A stretch of DNA of 64,000 bases, taken from positions 1 through 64,000 of the forward strand of contig NZ_CABVHJ010000002.1 of assembly GCF_902497745.1 (NCBI RefSeq), written 5' to 3'. The notes under the pieces are model-generated. The model saw nothing but the letters and a program-made list of their open reading frames with translations. It had not been told where the DNA came from and made no database searches. The DNA comes from Pseudomonas fluorescens. GTDB taxonomy: Bacteria; Pseudomonadota; Gammaproteobacteria; Pseudomonadales; Pseudomonadaceae. The position numbers and the translations under genes are program-made. Shown here piece by piece: positions 46,612-57,500 of the stretch (the stretch's first letter is position 1; each line of letters opens with the position of its first letter).

Positions 46612-48387
46612 ATGAAGATGGCGAAGGCCCCAGCCACCGCTCCGTTATTCAAGGCTTTGGGTGACTATAAGAGCATCCTGATCAGCGTCGGCTGCTTTAC
46701 CGCACTGATTAACGTGCTGATGCTGGTGCCCTCCATCTATATGCTCCAGGTCTATGACCGGGTGCTGTCGTCGCAGAACGAAACGACCCTGGCGATGCTG
46801 TCGCTGATGGTTGTCGGTTTCTTCGCCTTTATCGGCCTGCTGGAAGTGGTGCGCAGCTTTATCGTGATCCGCATCGGCAGCCAGTTGGAGCGCCGCTTCA
46901 ACCTGCGTGTTTATCAGGCGGCGTTCGAACGCAACCTGTTCAAGGGCGAAGGTAACGCCGGGCAGTCGCTGGGTGATCTGACGCACATTCGCCAATTTGT
47001 CACCGGGCCTGCGCTGTTCGCGTTTTTCGATGCACCGTGGTTCCCGGTCTATCTGTTTGTGATCTACCTGTTCAACGTCTGGCTCGGCGTGCTCGCTACT
47101 GCGGGCGCACTGTTGCTGATAGGGCTGGCCTGCCTGAACGAATACATGACCAAAAAGCCGCTGGGCGAAGCCGCCGGTTATTCGCAGAAGTCCAGCCAGT
47201 TGGCCACCAGCCATTTGCATAACGCCGAAACCATTCAAGCGATGGGCATGCTCGGTTCCCTGCGTAAACGCTGGTTTCAGGTGCACTCGCGTTTCCTCGG
47301 CCTGCAAAACCAGGCGAGTGATACCGGTGCGGTGATCAGCTCGCTGAGTAAAACCCTGCGCCTGTGCCTGCAATCGTTGGTGTTGGGCCTGGGTGCATTG
47401 CTGGTGATCAAGGGCGACATGACCGCCGGGATGATGATCGCCGGTTCGATCCTGATGGGCCGCGTACTCAGCCCGATCGACCAGTTGATTGCCGTATGGA
47501 AGCAATGGAGCGGGGCGAAGCTGGCTTACCGCCGTCTCGATGCGCTGCTGCAAGCCTTCCCGCCGAGTGACGACGCCATGGCGCTGCCGGCGCCGAAAGG
47601 CCAGATCACCTTCGAACAGGTCAGCGCCGGCCCACCGGGGCAACGTGCGGCGACCCTGCAAATGGTCAATTTCAATCTGAATGCCGGCGAAGTGCTCGGT
47701 GTACTCGGGGCTTCCGGCTCCGGCAAATCGACGCTGGCCCGTGTGCTGGTGGGTGTCTGGCCGACCCTCGGCGGCACTGTGCGCCTCGATGGCGCGGATA
47801 TTCATCGCTGGAACCGCGATGACCTTGGCCCGTACATCGGCTACCTGCCGCAAGACATCGAATTGTTCAGCGGCAGCATCGCCGAGAATATCGCGCGTTT
47901 CAGCGAGGCCGATCCGCAGAAGGTCGTTGCCGCCGCGCAACAGGCGGGTGTGCACGAAATGATCCTGCGTCTGCCGCAAGGCTACGACACGCAACTGGGC
48001 GAGGACGGCAGCGGTTTGTCCGGCGGCCAGAAACAGCGCGTGGCCCTGGCGCGCTCCATGTACGGCACGCCGAGTCTGGTGGTGCTGGATGAACCGAACT
48101 CCAACCTCGACACCGTCGGTGAAGCGGCATTGGCCAGCGCCATCGCTGCGCTTAAAGCCCAAGGCACCACGGTGGTATTGGTGACGCACCGTTCTTCGGT
48201 GTTGGCCCAAGCCGATAAATTGCTGGTCCTGAATGACGGGCGTCTGCAAGCCTTCGGTCCGAGTCAGGACGTGCTCAAGGCACTCTCCGGCCAACAGGAG
48301 CAACAACGTGAGAAACCTGCGCAAGCACCGGGCGGGCTCAGCATGAGCCGACAGTATCAGCCCTCGACAAGGAATACGGGTGTATGA
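46612..48387 (+). CDS. aprD: Type I secretion ABC transporter
   Basis: The 591-residue inner-membrane ATPase that energises export of AprA and the I.3 lipases. The N-terminal half has six membrane helices (from SILISVGCFTALINVLMLVP). The nucleotide-binding domain has Walker A GASGSGKST (Lys372), signature LSGGQKQR (469-476) and Walker B VVLDEP (Asp493, Glu494). Start ATG 46612 with AGGAAG upstream. It overlaps aprE by ATGA. The 203 bases before it hold no gene. Confidence 0.97.
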   Translation: MKMAKAPATAPLFKALGDYKSILISVGCFTALINVLMLVPSIYMLQVYDRVLSSQNETTLAMLSLMVVGFFAFIGLLEVVRSFIVIRIGSQLERRFNLRVYQAAFERNLFKGEGNAGQSLGDLTHIRQFVTGPALFAFFDAPWFPVYLFVIYLFNVWLGVLATAGALLLIGLACLNEYMTKKPLGEAAGYSQKSSQLATSHLHNAETIQAMGMLGSLRKRWFQVHSRFLGLQNQASDTGAVISSLSKTLRLCLQSLVLGLGALLVIKGDMTAGMMIAGSILMGRVLSPIDQLIAVWKQWSGAKLAYRRLDALLQAFPPSDDAMALPAPKGQITFEQVSAGPPGQRAATLQMVNFNLNAGEVLGVLGASGSGKSTLARVLVGVWPTLGGTVRLDGADIHRWNRDDLGPYIGYLPQDIELFSGSIAENIARFSEADPQKVVAAAQQAGVHEMILRLPQGYDTQLGEDGSGLSGGQKQRVALARSMYGTPSLVVLDEPNSNLDTVGEAALASAIAALKAQGTTVVLVTHRSSVLAQADKLLVLNDGRLQAFGPSQDVLKALSGQQEQQREKPAQAPGGLSMSRQYQPSTRNTGV

Positions 48388-49733
48388 GCAGCGCCAGCAT
48401 GAACACTGAAAACGAAGCGAGTATGGAACACGCCTACATCACTGAACGCCCGGAGCGCGATGCGAAATTCTTTGCGCGCATGGGCTGGATTCTGGCGATC
48501 GTCGGCGCCGGCAGTTTCTTCACCTGGGCCGCTCTGGCGCCGCTCGATCAAGGCATCCCGGTGCAAGGCACGGTCGTGGTCTCGGGCAAACGCAAAGCCG
48601 TGCAGTCGATGAGCAGCGGCGTGGTCAGCCGGATCCTGGTGCGCGAAGGCGAAATCGTGAAGCAGGGCCAGCCGCTGTTCCGTCTCGATCAGACGCAAGT
48701 TGCCGCTGATGTGCAGTCACTGCAAGCGCAATACCGTATGGCCTGGGCCAGCCTCGCGCGCTGGCAGGCCGAACGTGACAACCTCAAGCAAGTGACCTTT
48801 CCGGCCGAGCTGAGCAATGATCCGGACCCGCGTCTGGCACTGGTGCTGGAAGGCCAGCGCCAACTGTTCAGCAGCCGCCGCGAGGCGTACTACCGCGAGC
48901 AGGCCGGGCTGCGCGCGAGCATCGAAGGCGCCACCGCGCAACTGGCCGGCATGCGCCGCGCCCGTACCGACCTCAACGCCCAGGCCGACTCGCTGCAACA
49001 ACAGCTCAGCAACCTGCAACCGCTGGCGGACAACGGCTACATCCCGCGCAACCGCTTGATGGAATACCAGCGGCAACTGTCGCAAGTGCAGCAGCAACTG
49101 GCGGAAAACACCGGTGAAAGTGGCCGGGTCGAGCAGGGCATTCTTGAATCGCGCCTGAAACTGCAACAGCACGCCGAGGAGTATCAGAAGGAAGTACGCA
49201 CGCAACTGGCCGACGCGCAACTGAAAAGCGTGACCCTGTCGGAGCAACTGACTTCCGCCGGTTTTGACCTGCAACACAGCGAAATCATCGCCACCGCTGA
49301 CGGTGTGGCAGTCAACCTCGGCGTGCACACTGAAGGCGCTGTGGTGCGTCAGGGTGAAACCCTGCTGGAAATCGTCCCGCAAGGCACCCGGCTGGAAGTG
49401 GAAGGGCACCTGCCGATCAACCTGATCGACAAGGTCGGCGCGCATTTGCCCGTGGACATCCTGTTTACCGCGTTCAACCAGAGCAAAACCCCGCGCGTTC
49501 CGGGTGAAGTCAGCCTGATTTCCGCCGACCAGATGGTCGACGAGAAAACCGGCGTGCCGTACTACGTCCTGCGCAGCAGCGTCAGCGACCAGGCCATGGA
49601 AAAACTCAATGGTCTGGTGATCAAGCCCGGCATGCCGGCAGAAATGTTCGTGCGCACCGGCGAACGTTCACTCCTCAATTATCTGTTCAAACCGCTGCTC
49701 GACCGGGCCGGCTCCGCGTTGACCGAGGAATAA
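48384..49733 (+). CDS. aprE: Type I secretion membrane fusion protein (HlyD family)
   Basis: A 449-residue periplasmic adaptor linking AprD to AprF. It has a short cytoplasmic N-terminus, one membrane helix at about residues 35-55 (ILAIVGAGSFFTWAALAP), a lipoyl-like half site (PVQGTVVVSGKRKAVQSM), a long coiled coil (about 100-290), and the beta-barrel HlyD signature near 300-400 (EGAVVRQGETLLEIVPQGTR). Overlaps the stop of aprD, so translation is coupled. Confidence 0.96.
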   Translation: MSSASMNTENEASMEHAYITERPERDAKFFARMGWILAIVGAGSFFTWAALAPLDQGIPVQGTVVVSGKRKAVQSMSSGVVSRILVREGEIVKQGQPLFRLDQTQVAADVQSLQAQYRMAWASLARWQAERDNLKQVTFPAELSNDPDPRLALVLEGQRQLFSSRREAYYREQAGLRASIEGATAQLAGMRRARTDLNAQADSLQQQLSNLQPLADNGYIPRNRLMEYQRQLSQVQQQLAENTGESGRVEQGILESRLKLQQHAEEYQKEVRTQLADAQLKSVTLSEQLTSAGFDLQHSEIIATADGVAVNLGVHTEGAVVRQGETLLEIVPQGTRLEVEGHLPINLIDKVGAHLPVDILFTAFNQSKTPRVPGEVSLISADQMVDEKTGVPYYVLRSSVSDQAMEKLNGLVIKPGMPAEMFVRTGERSLLNYLFKPLLDRAGSALTEE

Positions 49734-49735
49734 GG

Positions 49736-51106
49736 ATGTTCGGCTGTATGAATAAGCTTTCCCTGCTCGGCGCGGCAATGATGCTGCTCGCGAGTCACTC
49801 AGCAGTAGCGGCCATGGGGCCGTTCGAGATCTACGAACAGGCGTTGCGCAATGACCCGGTGTTCCTCGGGGCGATCAAGGAGCGTGACGCCGGCCTGGAA
49901 AACCGTGCGATTGGCCGTGCCGGATTGCTGCCGCGCATCGGTTACACCTACAACAAGGGCCGCAACTCGTCGAAAGCCACGTCGCTCGATGAGCGTGCGC
50001 GTAATCGTACTGATGACCGCAACTACAGCAGTTACGGCTCGGCCTTGACGCTGCAACAACCGCTGCTCGACTACGAGGCTTATGCCGCGTATCGCAAAGG
50101 CGTCGCGCAGTCGTTGTTTGCCGACGAGAACTTTCGCGGCAAGAGCCAGGAGCTGTTGGTCCGCGTGCTGGATAACTATACCAAGGCGTTGTTTGCGCAG
50201 GACCAGATCGACATCGCCCAGGCGAAGAAGAAGGCTTACGAACAGCAGTTCCAGCAGAACGAGCACATGTTCAAGCAGGGCGAGGGCACCCGTACCGATA
50301 TTCTCGAGGCCGAGTCGCGCTATGAACTGGCCACCGCCGAGGAGATCGAGGCGCGCAATGAGCAGGATGCCGCGCTGCGGGAACTGGGCGCGCTGGTGGG
50401 CACGCCCGCGGTGGATATCGGCGATCTGGCACCGCTGGGGCCAAACTTCCAGACCTTCGCGCTGATGCCAGCCAATTACGACACCTGGCACGAAATGGCG
50501 GTGAGCAATAACCCCAATCTGGCCTCGCAGCGTCAGGCCGTGGAAGTTGCGCGTTATGAAGTGGAACGCAATCGCGCCGGGCATCTGCCGAAAGTCAGTG
50601 CTTACGCGTCGATGCGCCAGAACGAATCGGAAAGCGGCAACACCTACAACCAGCGCTACGAAACCAACACCATCGGTTTTGAGGTCAGCGTGCCGTTGTA
50701 TGCCGGTGGCGGGGTGTCGGCGTCGACGCGTCAGGCCAGTCGCACGATGGAGCAGGCCGAGTACGAGCTTGATGGCAAAACGCGCGAGACGCTGATCGAA
50801 CTGCGTCGGCAGTTCAGCGCTTGCCTGTCCGGGGTGAGCAAACTGCGGGCTTATCAGAAAGCGTTGAGCTCGGCGGAAGCGCTGGTGGTGTCGACCAAGC
50901 AGAGCATCCTTGGTGGCGAACGGACCAACCTCGACGCGTTGAACGCCGAGCAGCAACTGTTTACCACCCGCCGCGATCTGGCGCAGGCGCGGTACGACTA
51001 CTTGATGGCCTGGACCAAGTTGCATTACTACGCCGGGACGCTGAACGAGCAGGATCTGGCGCGGGTGGATGAAGCTTTTGTGGTCGCTCAACAGCCCTCA
51101 CCCTAA
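49736..51106 (+). CDS. aprF: Type I secretion outer membrane channel (TolC family)
   Basis: A 456-residue outer-membrane protein with signal peptide (KLSLLGAAMMLLASHSAVAA) and the two helical repeats of the TolC/CyaE fold (FEIYEQALRNDPVFLGAIKE; LASQRQAVEVARYEVERNRA). Starts two bases after the aprE stop. An in-frame ATG at 49748 is also possible. Completes the exporter. Its last bases already belong to a palindromic repeat. Confidence 0.96.
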   Translation: MFGCMNKLSLLGAAMMLLASHSAVAAMGPFEIYEQALRNDPVFLGAIKERDAGLENRAIGRAGLLPRIGYTYNKGRNSSKATSLDERARNRTDDRNYSSYGSALTLQQPLLDYEAYAAYRKGVAQSLFADENFRGKSQELLVRVLDNYTKALFAQDQIDIAQAKKKAYEQQFQQNEHMFKQGEGTRTDILEAESRYELATAEEIEARNEQDAALRELGALVGTPAVDIGDLAPLGPNFQTFALMPANYDTWHEMAVSNNPNLASQRQAVEVARYEVERNRAGHLPKVSAYASMRQNESESGNTYNQRYETNTIGFEVSVPLYAGGGVSASTRQASRTMEQAEYELDGKTRETLIELRRQFSACLSGVSKLRAYQKALSSAEALVVSTKQSILGGERTNLDALNAEQQLFTTRRDLAQARYDYLMAWTKLHYYAGTLNEQDLARVDEAFVVAQQPSP

Positions 51107-51322
51107 CCCTCTCCCAGGGGGAGAGGGGACCGATTGGGGGATATTGCAGAAGTACACCGACTTGAACGAGCGTCACTGAATCCAACATCGATCAGCTCCG
51201 TTTGCCTTGGCGAGGCAATGCTCTACCGAATCCATAATCGACCCGGTTTTTCAGGTCGATGTAAGACGCAAGACATCGCGGTCGGCTCCCTCTCCTGGGG
51301 GAGAGGGCTGGGGTGAGGGGAA
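51095..51322. repeat. Inverted pair of REP-like units between aprF and prtA
   Basis: 51095-51130 (CCCTCACCCTAACCCTCTCC, then GGGGGAGAGGGG) and 51281-51322 are inverted relatives of each other, about 150 bases apart. The first overlaps the aprF stop region. No gene lies between them. Confidence 0.85.
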
Positions 51323-51374
51323 CAGGCAACACCGCAGAAGACCCTGCATAAAACAATAAAAGTGAGTGGTGAAC

Positions 51375-54326
51375 ATGGAAGTAAGTATCAAGCCGATTTC
51401 GGTCGGCACCCTGCTGCTTGTGATTTCTGCAACCCAGGCCCAGGCGCAGTACCTCGAAACAGGCAAGCCCGGCGATCCCGCCAGTTGGCGCAGCGCTGAA
51501 TTCCTCCGCGACTGGGGCTTGGGCCGCATGCAGGCCGAGCAAGCCTACGCCGCCGGCATCACCGGCCAAGGCGTGAAAATCGGCGCGCTCGACTCCGGTT
51601 TCGATGCCGCCCACCCGGAATTCGCTTCGGCCCGCTATCACCCGGTGCTGGCCAGCGGCAGCTACATCGACGGCGCACTGTTCAATGTCGACGGCACCCT
51701 CAATCCCAACAACGATTCCCACGGCACCCACGTGGTCGGCACCATGGGCGCCTCACGCGATGGCAGCGGCATGCACGGCGTGGCGTACAACGCGCAGATC
51801 TACGTGGGCAACACCAACAAGAACGACAGTTTCCTGTTCGGCCCCAACCCCGATCCGCGCTATTTCAAAGCGGTGTATGACGCCCTGGCCGATGCCGGCG
51901 TGCGCGCGATCAACAACAGTTGGGGCAGCCAGCCGCCGGATGTCAGCTACCGCACACTGGCTGATATGCACGCCGCTTATGCGCAGCACTGGAACAAAGG
52001 CACCTGGCTCGATGCCGCCGCCGATGTCTCCCGACGCGGTGTGATCAACGTGTTCAGCGCCGGCAACAGCGGCTACCCGAATGCCAGCGTGCGTTCGGCG
52101 TTGCCGTATTTTCAGCCGGATCTGGAAGGTCACTGGCTGGCCGTGTCGGGCCTTGATCAGAGCAATCAGCAGAAGTACAACCAGTGCGGCCTCGCCAAAT
52201 ACTGGTGCATCACCACGCCGGGAGCGAAGATCGACAGCACCATTCCCGGTGGCGGTTATGCGATCAAGTCCGGCACCTCGATGTCGGCGCCGCATGCGAC
52301 CGGTGCGCTGGCGTTGGTGATGGAACGCTACCCGTACATGAACAATCAGCAGGCGCTCGAAGTGCTGCTGACCACCGCCACGCAGCTGGATGGCTCGGTC
52401 ACCGATGCGCCGACCGAACGAGTCGGCTGGGGCGTGGCCAATCTGAACCGGGCGATGCGCGGGCCGGGGCAATTGCTCGGTGCGTTTGATGCCAACCTGG
52501 GGGCAGGGCAGCGCGATGTCTGGAGCAATGACATCTCTGACAAAGCGCTGATTCAACGTCAGGCCGAAGATCTTGCCGAGCACAGCGCCTGGCAGCAAAC
52601 CCTGCAAGACAAGGGCTGGCAGAATGGCGTTCCTACAGGCGCGAGCCAACAGGATCAGACCGATTACGCCGTTGGTACTGCCCGTGATGCAGCGGCGGCG
52701 AGCCGGGTGTACCAGGGCAGCCTGATCAAATCCGGCGGCGGGCAGTTGTTCCTCTCCGGTGACAACACCTATCGCGGTGCAACCACGGTCAATGGCGGTT
52801 TGCTCACGGTCAACGGTTCGCTGACTTCCGCCGTGACGGTCAACGACAGCGGTACCCTCGGTGGTTCCGGGCGGATCGGCGCGTTGATCGCCAACAGCGG
52901 TGGCCGCGTGGCGCCGGGCAACTCCATCGGTACGCTGAATGTGGCTGGCGATGTGAACTTCGCGCCGGGCTCGACCTACGCCGTTGAACTGTCGCCAACC
53001 AGCAGCGACCGCATCGTTGCCGGCGGTACGGCCAGCGTCAGCGGCGCCACGGTCAGCCTCTCGCTGGAAAACAGTCCGACGCTGCTCAGCACCACCGAGG
53101 CGCAAAGCCTGCTCGGGCGCCAGTACGACATCCTGCAAGCGGCTGGCGGCATTCAGGGCCAGTTCGGTGCGGTGCTGCCGAATTATGTGTTTATCGGCGG
53201 TAGCCTCGACTACGCCGCCACCGGCATTCAGCTCGATATCGAACGTAACGCGACAACCTTCGCCAGCGTCGGGCAAACGCCGAATCAGCGCTCGGTCGCC
53301 GTTGCCGTTGAAGGTCTGGGCGCGGGTAACTCGGTGTACGAAAGCCTGTTGCGTTCACCCGATGCGAGTTCCGCGCAACAAGCCTTCCAGCAGTTGAGCG
53401 GCGAGATCTACCCGGCGTTGAGTTCGATGCTGATCAATGACAGCCGCCAGTTGCGCGACGCGGTGGGCGAGCGTCTGCATGACACAAACGCTGCGCAAAG
53501 CAACGGCTGGATCAAGGCCCTCGGGGCGTGGGGCACGACCGATTCTAGTCACGACACGGCGGGCTACAGCACCTCGATTGGCGGATTGCTGGCCGGTGTC
53601 GATGGCGCGCTGGACGAGCAGACCCGCATCGGTCTGGTCACCGGTTACAGCGACAGTTCGCTGAGCATGGGTTCTGGCACGCATTCCTCGGCCAAGGTCG
53701 ACAGCTATCACCTGGGCGCGTACGCCGGCCGTGAAATCGGCGCCTGGCGCTTGAGCACGGGCGCGGCTTACAGCTGGCATCGCGCCGATGTGAAACGCGA
53801 CCTGCAATACGGCGACGTCAGCGCCAAACAGAAAGCCAAGGTGGATGCAGCGACCACGCAAGTGTTCGGCGAAGCGGCTTATCGCTTGCACCTGCAACCA
53901 TTGGCGCTGGAACCGTTCGCCAACCTGGCCTACGTGCATCTGGACACTGAAGGCTTGACCGAGAAGGGCGACGCCGCCGCGCTGAAAAGTTCGGGCGATC
54001 AACGTGACGCCGTACTGAGCACCCTCGGCGTGCGGGCGATCAAGACCTTCAATCTTTCGTCTGCGCAATCACTCGACGTCAGCGGCCACCTCGGCTGGCA
54101 GCACAGCCTGAGCGACATCGACTCCGAACAGCATCTGCGCTTTGCCAGCGGCGGTACGCCGTACGCGGTGGAGAGTTCGGCGCTGGTACGCGATGCCGCG
54201 CTGGTTGGCGTGCAGGCCAGCCTCGCGCTCAGCAAAGACGTGCGCGTCAACCTTGATTACAACGGACAACTGGCCAATCGCGAACAGCTTCATGGCGTTG
54301 GCTTGAGCCTGAACTGGCAGTTTTAA
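51375..54326 (+). CDS. prtA: Subtilase autotransporter serine protease, first copy
   Basis: A secreted subtilisin fused to its own outer-membrane barrel. Signal peptide at residues 1-24. Peptidase S8 domain with Asp73 (GALDSGFD), His116 (DSHGTHVVG) and Ser302 (SGTSMSAPHATG). A beta-helix linker follows near 450-560 (GGGQLFLSGDNTYRGATTVN), then the C-terminal autotransporter barrel, ending LSLNWQF. Start at ATG 51375; two GTG codons just before are weaker. It and the next gene are paralogues, as in the lipase/protease loci of P. fluorescens (prtA/prtB or pspA/pspB). Nothing indicates dependence on AprDEF. Confidence 0.94.
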   Translation: MEVSIKPISVGTLLLVISATQAQAQYLETGKPGDPASWRSAEFLRDWGLGRMQAEQAYAAGITGQGVKIGALDSGFDAAHPEFASARYHPVLASGSYIDGALFNVDGTLNPNNDSHGTHVVGTMGASRDGSGMHGVAYNAQIYVGNTNKNDSFLFGPNPDPRYFKAVYDALADAGVRAINNSWGSQPPDVSYRTLADMHAAYAQHWNKGTWLDAAADVSRRGVINVFSAGNSGYPNASVRSALPYFQPDLEGHWLAVSGLDQSNQQKYNQCGLAKYWCITTPGAKIDSTIPGGGYAIKSGTSMSAPHATGALALVMERYPYMNNQQALEVLLTTATQLDGSVTDAPTERVGWGVANLNRAMRGPGQLLGAFDANLGAGQRDVWSNDISDKALIQRQAEDLAEHSAWQQTLQDKGWQNGVPTGASQQDQTDYAVGTARDAAAASRVYQGSLIKSGGGQLFLSGDNTYRGATTVNGGLLTVNGSLTSAVTVNDSGTLGGSGRIGALIANSGGRVAPGNSIGTLNVAGDVNFAPGSTYAVELSPTSSDRIVAGGTASVSGATVSLSLENSPTLLSTTEAQSLLGRQYDILQAAGGIQGQFGAVLPNYVFIGGSLDYAATGIQLDIERNATTFASVGQTPNQRSVAVAVEGLGAGNSVYESLLRSPDASSAQQAFQQLSGEIYPALSSMLINDSRQLRDAVGERLHDTNAAQSNGWIKALGAWGTTDSSHDTAGYSTSIGGLLAGVDGALDEQTRIGLVTGYSDSSLSMGSGTHSSAKVDSYHLGAYAGREIGAWRLSTGAAYSWHRADVKRDLQYGDVSAKQKAKVDAATTQVFGEAAYRLHLQPLALEPFANLAYVHLDTEGLTEKGDAAALKSSGDQRDAVLSTLGVRAIKTFNLSSAQSLDVSGHLGWQHSLSDIDSEQHLRFASGGTPYAVESSALVRDAALVGVQASLALSKDVRVNLDYNGQLANREQLHGVGLSLNWQF

Positions 54327-54343
54327 GCAAGATAACCCGGTCC

Positions 54344-54430
54344 CTGTAGGAGCTGCCGCAGGCTGCGATCTTTTGCCTTTGCTTTTTAAAGGCAAGATCA
54401 AAAGATCGCAGCCTGCGGCAGCTCCTACAG
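54344..54430. repeat. REP-like long hairpin between prtA and prtB
   Basis: CTGTAGGAGCTGCCGCAGGC and its inverse surround a short centre, nearly perfect over about 35 bases per arm. Same family as 44001-44095. Confidence 0.9.
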
Positions 54431-54509
54431 GTTATGTGAACACCAGCGTGCAGCGTGTTTACAGCTAAAGAGACGGATTTTTCGCAACATCACTAAGGAA
54501 GGTCGCTGG

Positions 54510-57500
54510 ATGAATAACAACAATACCCCCGCGCAAACGGGAGGCCGTTTTGCCCTGAAAACCCTCACGCTCGCTGTGCTCTGTGCCATCGGCACCGCCC
54601 ATGCCGCGCCCTACGTGGAGAGCGGTCGCACGGGCGATCCGACGATTTGGCGCAGTGCCGAGTTTAAGGCCGATTGGGGTCTGGGCGCGATTGGGGCTGA
54701 TCACGCTTACGCCGCCGGTTATACCGGCAAAGGCGTGAAACTGGGGATCTTTGACCAGCCGGTGTATGCCGCGCACCCGGAGTTTTCCGGCAGCAATAAA
54801 GTCGTCACTCTGGTCACCAGCGGGATCCGCGAATACACCGACCCGTACATCCCGGTCAAAGCCGGCGATGCGTTCCGTTATGACGGTTCGCCCTCGGTCG
54901 GCTCCGACGGCAAACTCGGCGCCCACGGCACCCACGTCGGCGGTATCGCCGCAGGCAGCCGCGACGGTGGGCCGATGCACGGCGTGGCGTTCGCTGCGCA
55001 GATCATCAGCGCCGACAACGGCGACCCGGGCCCGGAAGACGGCATCGTTCGCGGTAACGACGGCGCGGTGTACAAGGCCGGTTGGGATGCACTGATCGCC
55101 AGCGGCGCGCGGATCATCAACAACAGTTGGGGCATCGGCATCACTGACCGTTTCGACCTCGGCGGCCGCGATCCGGCGTACCCGCATTTCACCGTCAATG
55201 ACGCGCAGTTGCAGTTCAACGAAATCCGCACACTGCTCGGCACCAAACCCGGCGGCGCCTATGACGGCGCAATTGCCGCCGCACGCAGCGGCATCGTGAC
55301 GATCTTCGCCGCCGGCAACGACTACAACCTCAACAACCCGGACGCCATCGCCGGCCTCGGCTATTTCGTTCCGGACATCGCGCCGAACTGGATTACCGTC
55401 GCCGCGTTGCAGCAGAACCCGGACCTGGCCAGTGCCAACCCGTACATCATGAGTACGTTCTCTTCGCGCTGCGGCTACACCGCGAGTTTCTGCGTCTCGG
55501 CGCCGGGCACGAAGATCTTCAGCTCGATCATCGAAGGCACCAACGCCGACAACCTGACCACCGGCTACAAAAACTACAACGGCACCTCAATGGCCGCACC
55601 GCACGTCGCCGGTTCCATGGCGGTGCTGATGGAACGCTTCCCGTACATGACCGGCGATCAAGTCGCCACGGTATTGCGTACCACCGCCACCGACCTCGGC
55701 GCGCCGGGCATCGACGCCTTGTACGGCTGGGGCATGATCAACCTGCGCAAAGGCATCGATGGCCCGTCGATGTTCGTTACCGAGCAGGACATTCCGGCGG
55801 AATTCCGCATCGACGGCGCTTACGGTTCCGGCCAGTTTGTCGCGGATCTGCCGGGCATCGGCGCGATCATCGATCAGGGCAAACCGACCGAGCGCGTGTG
55901 CACCGACATCACTTGCGGCCTCGATACCTGGCGCAATGACATTTCCGGTCACGGCGGTTTGACCAAGCAAGGTATCGGCACGCTGGTGCTGACCGGCAAC
56001 AACACTTACAGCGGCCCGACCCTGGTCAATCAGGGCCGCCTGGCCATCAACGGTTCGCTGCAATCGGCGGTGACGGTGAATGACGGCGGTATCCTCGGCG
56101 GCAATGGCCACATCGGCGCGCTGTCGGTGAACAGCGGCGGTACGGTCGCACCGGGTAACTCCATCGGCACCCTGAACGTGGCTGGTGACGTGACCTTTGC
56201 ACCGGGTTCGACCTACGCCGTAGAGCTGTCGCCGACCAGCAGCGATCAGATCATCGCCACTGGCAAAGCGGTCATCGAAGGCGCGACGGTGAGCATGTCG
56301 CTGGAAAACAGTCCGACCCTGTTGACCACCAACGAAGTGCAAAGCCTGCTCGGCACTCAGTACAACATCCTGCAAGCGGCGGGCGGCATCGAAGGGCGCT
56401 TCGGTCAGGTGTTGCCGGATTACGCCTTCCTCGGCGGCACGCTGGCGTACTCGGCCACTGGCATTCAGTTGGCAGTCGGGCGTAACGATGCCTCGTTCGC
56501 CAGCGTCGGTTTGACGCCGAACCAGCGCGCCGTGGGCGCTGCGGCTGAGCGTCTGGGCGCGGGTAACGCGCTGTTTGAAACCCTGTTGCTGTCGCCGAAT
56601 GCGGCGTCGGCGCAGCAAGCCTTCCAACAGTTGTCCGGCGAGATCCATCCGGCCATTGGCACGATGCTGATCAACGACAGCCGTTACCTGCGTGAAGCGG
56701 TGGGCGAGCGTCTGCGTGAACGTGATCTGTTCAACGCAGGGGCACCGACTGATGACCGCAGCAACGCCTGGGTCAAGGTCTTGGGTTCGTGGGGCAAGAG
56801 TGATGGCGGGCATGACAATGCCGATTCCAACAGCTCCATCGGTGGCTTGCTCGCCGGTGTCGACGGCTTGATTGCTGAAGATACCCGTCTGGGTTTCGTT
56901 ACCGGTTATAGCGACAGCTCGTTGAGCATGGGCAGCGGCACGCATTCGTCGGCGTCGGTCGACAGCTACCACTTGGGTGCGTACCTGGGGCATCAGATCG
57001 ATGCGCTGCGTCTGACCGTCGGCGGCGCCTACAGCTGGCACCGTGTCGACGTCAAACGTGACCTGCAGTTCGGGGACGTGAGCAGTAAACAAAAGACCAA
57101 GCACGATGCCGCAACCACTCAAGTGTTCACCGAGGCCGCTTATGATCTGGGCCTGCAACCGATGAACCTGGAGCCGTTCGCCAATCTGGCTTACGTGCAC
57201 CTCAATACTGAAAGCTTCACCGAAAAAGGTGACGCGGCAGCGTTGAAGGGTGGTGAGGACAATCGCGACGTGGTGCTGTCGACCCTCGGCGTGCGCGCCA
57301 AGCGTTCGTTCGCCTTGTCGGATCAGCAGCAACTGGAACTGGGCGCGAGCCTCGGCTGGCAGCACAACCTGAACAACGTTGATGCCGACAGCCATCTGGC
57401 CTTCGCCAACGGCAACAGTGCGTTCACCGTGCAGGGCGTGTCGATGGATCGCGATGCGGCGGTGGTCGGCGTGCGTGCGGGTCTGGCGCTCAACCGCGAT

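Noticed and set aside
44352..48324. Long minus-strand frames opposite aprA (534 codons) and aprD (559 codons)
   Set aside because: Shadows; plus-strand products are textbook serralysin and ABC transporter.
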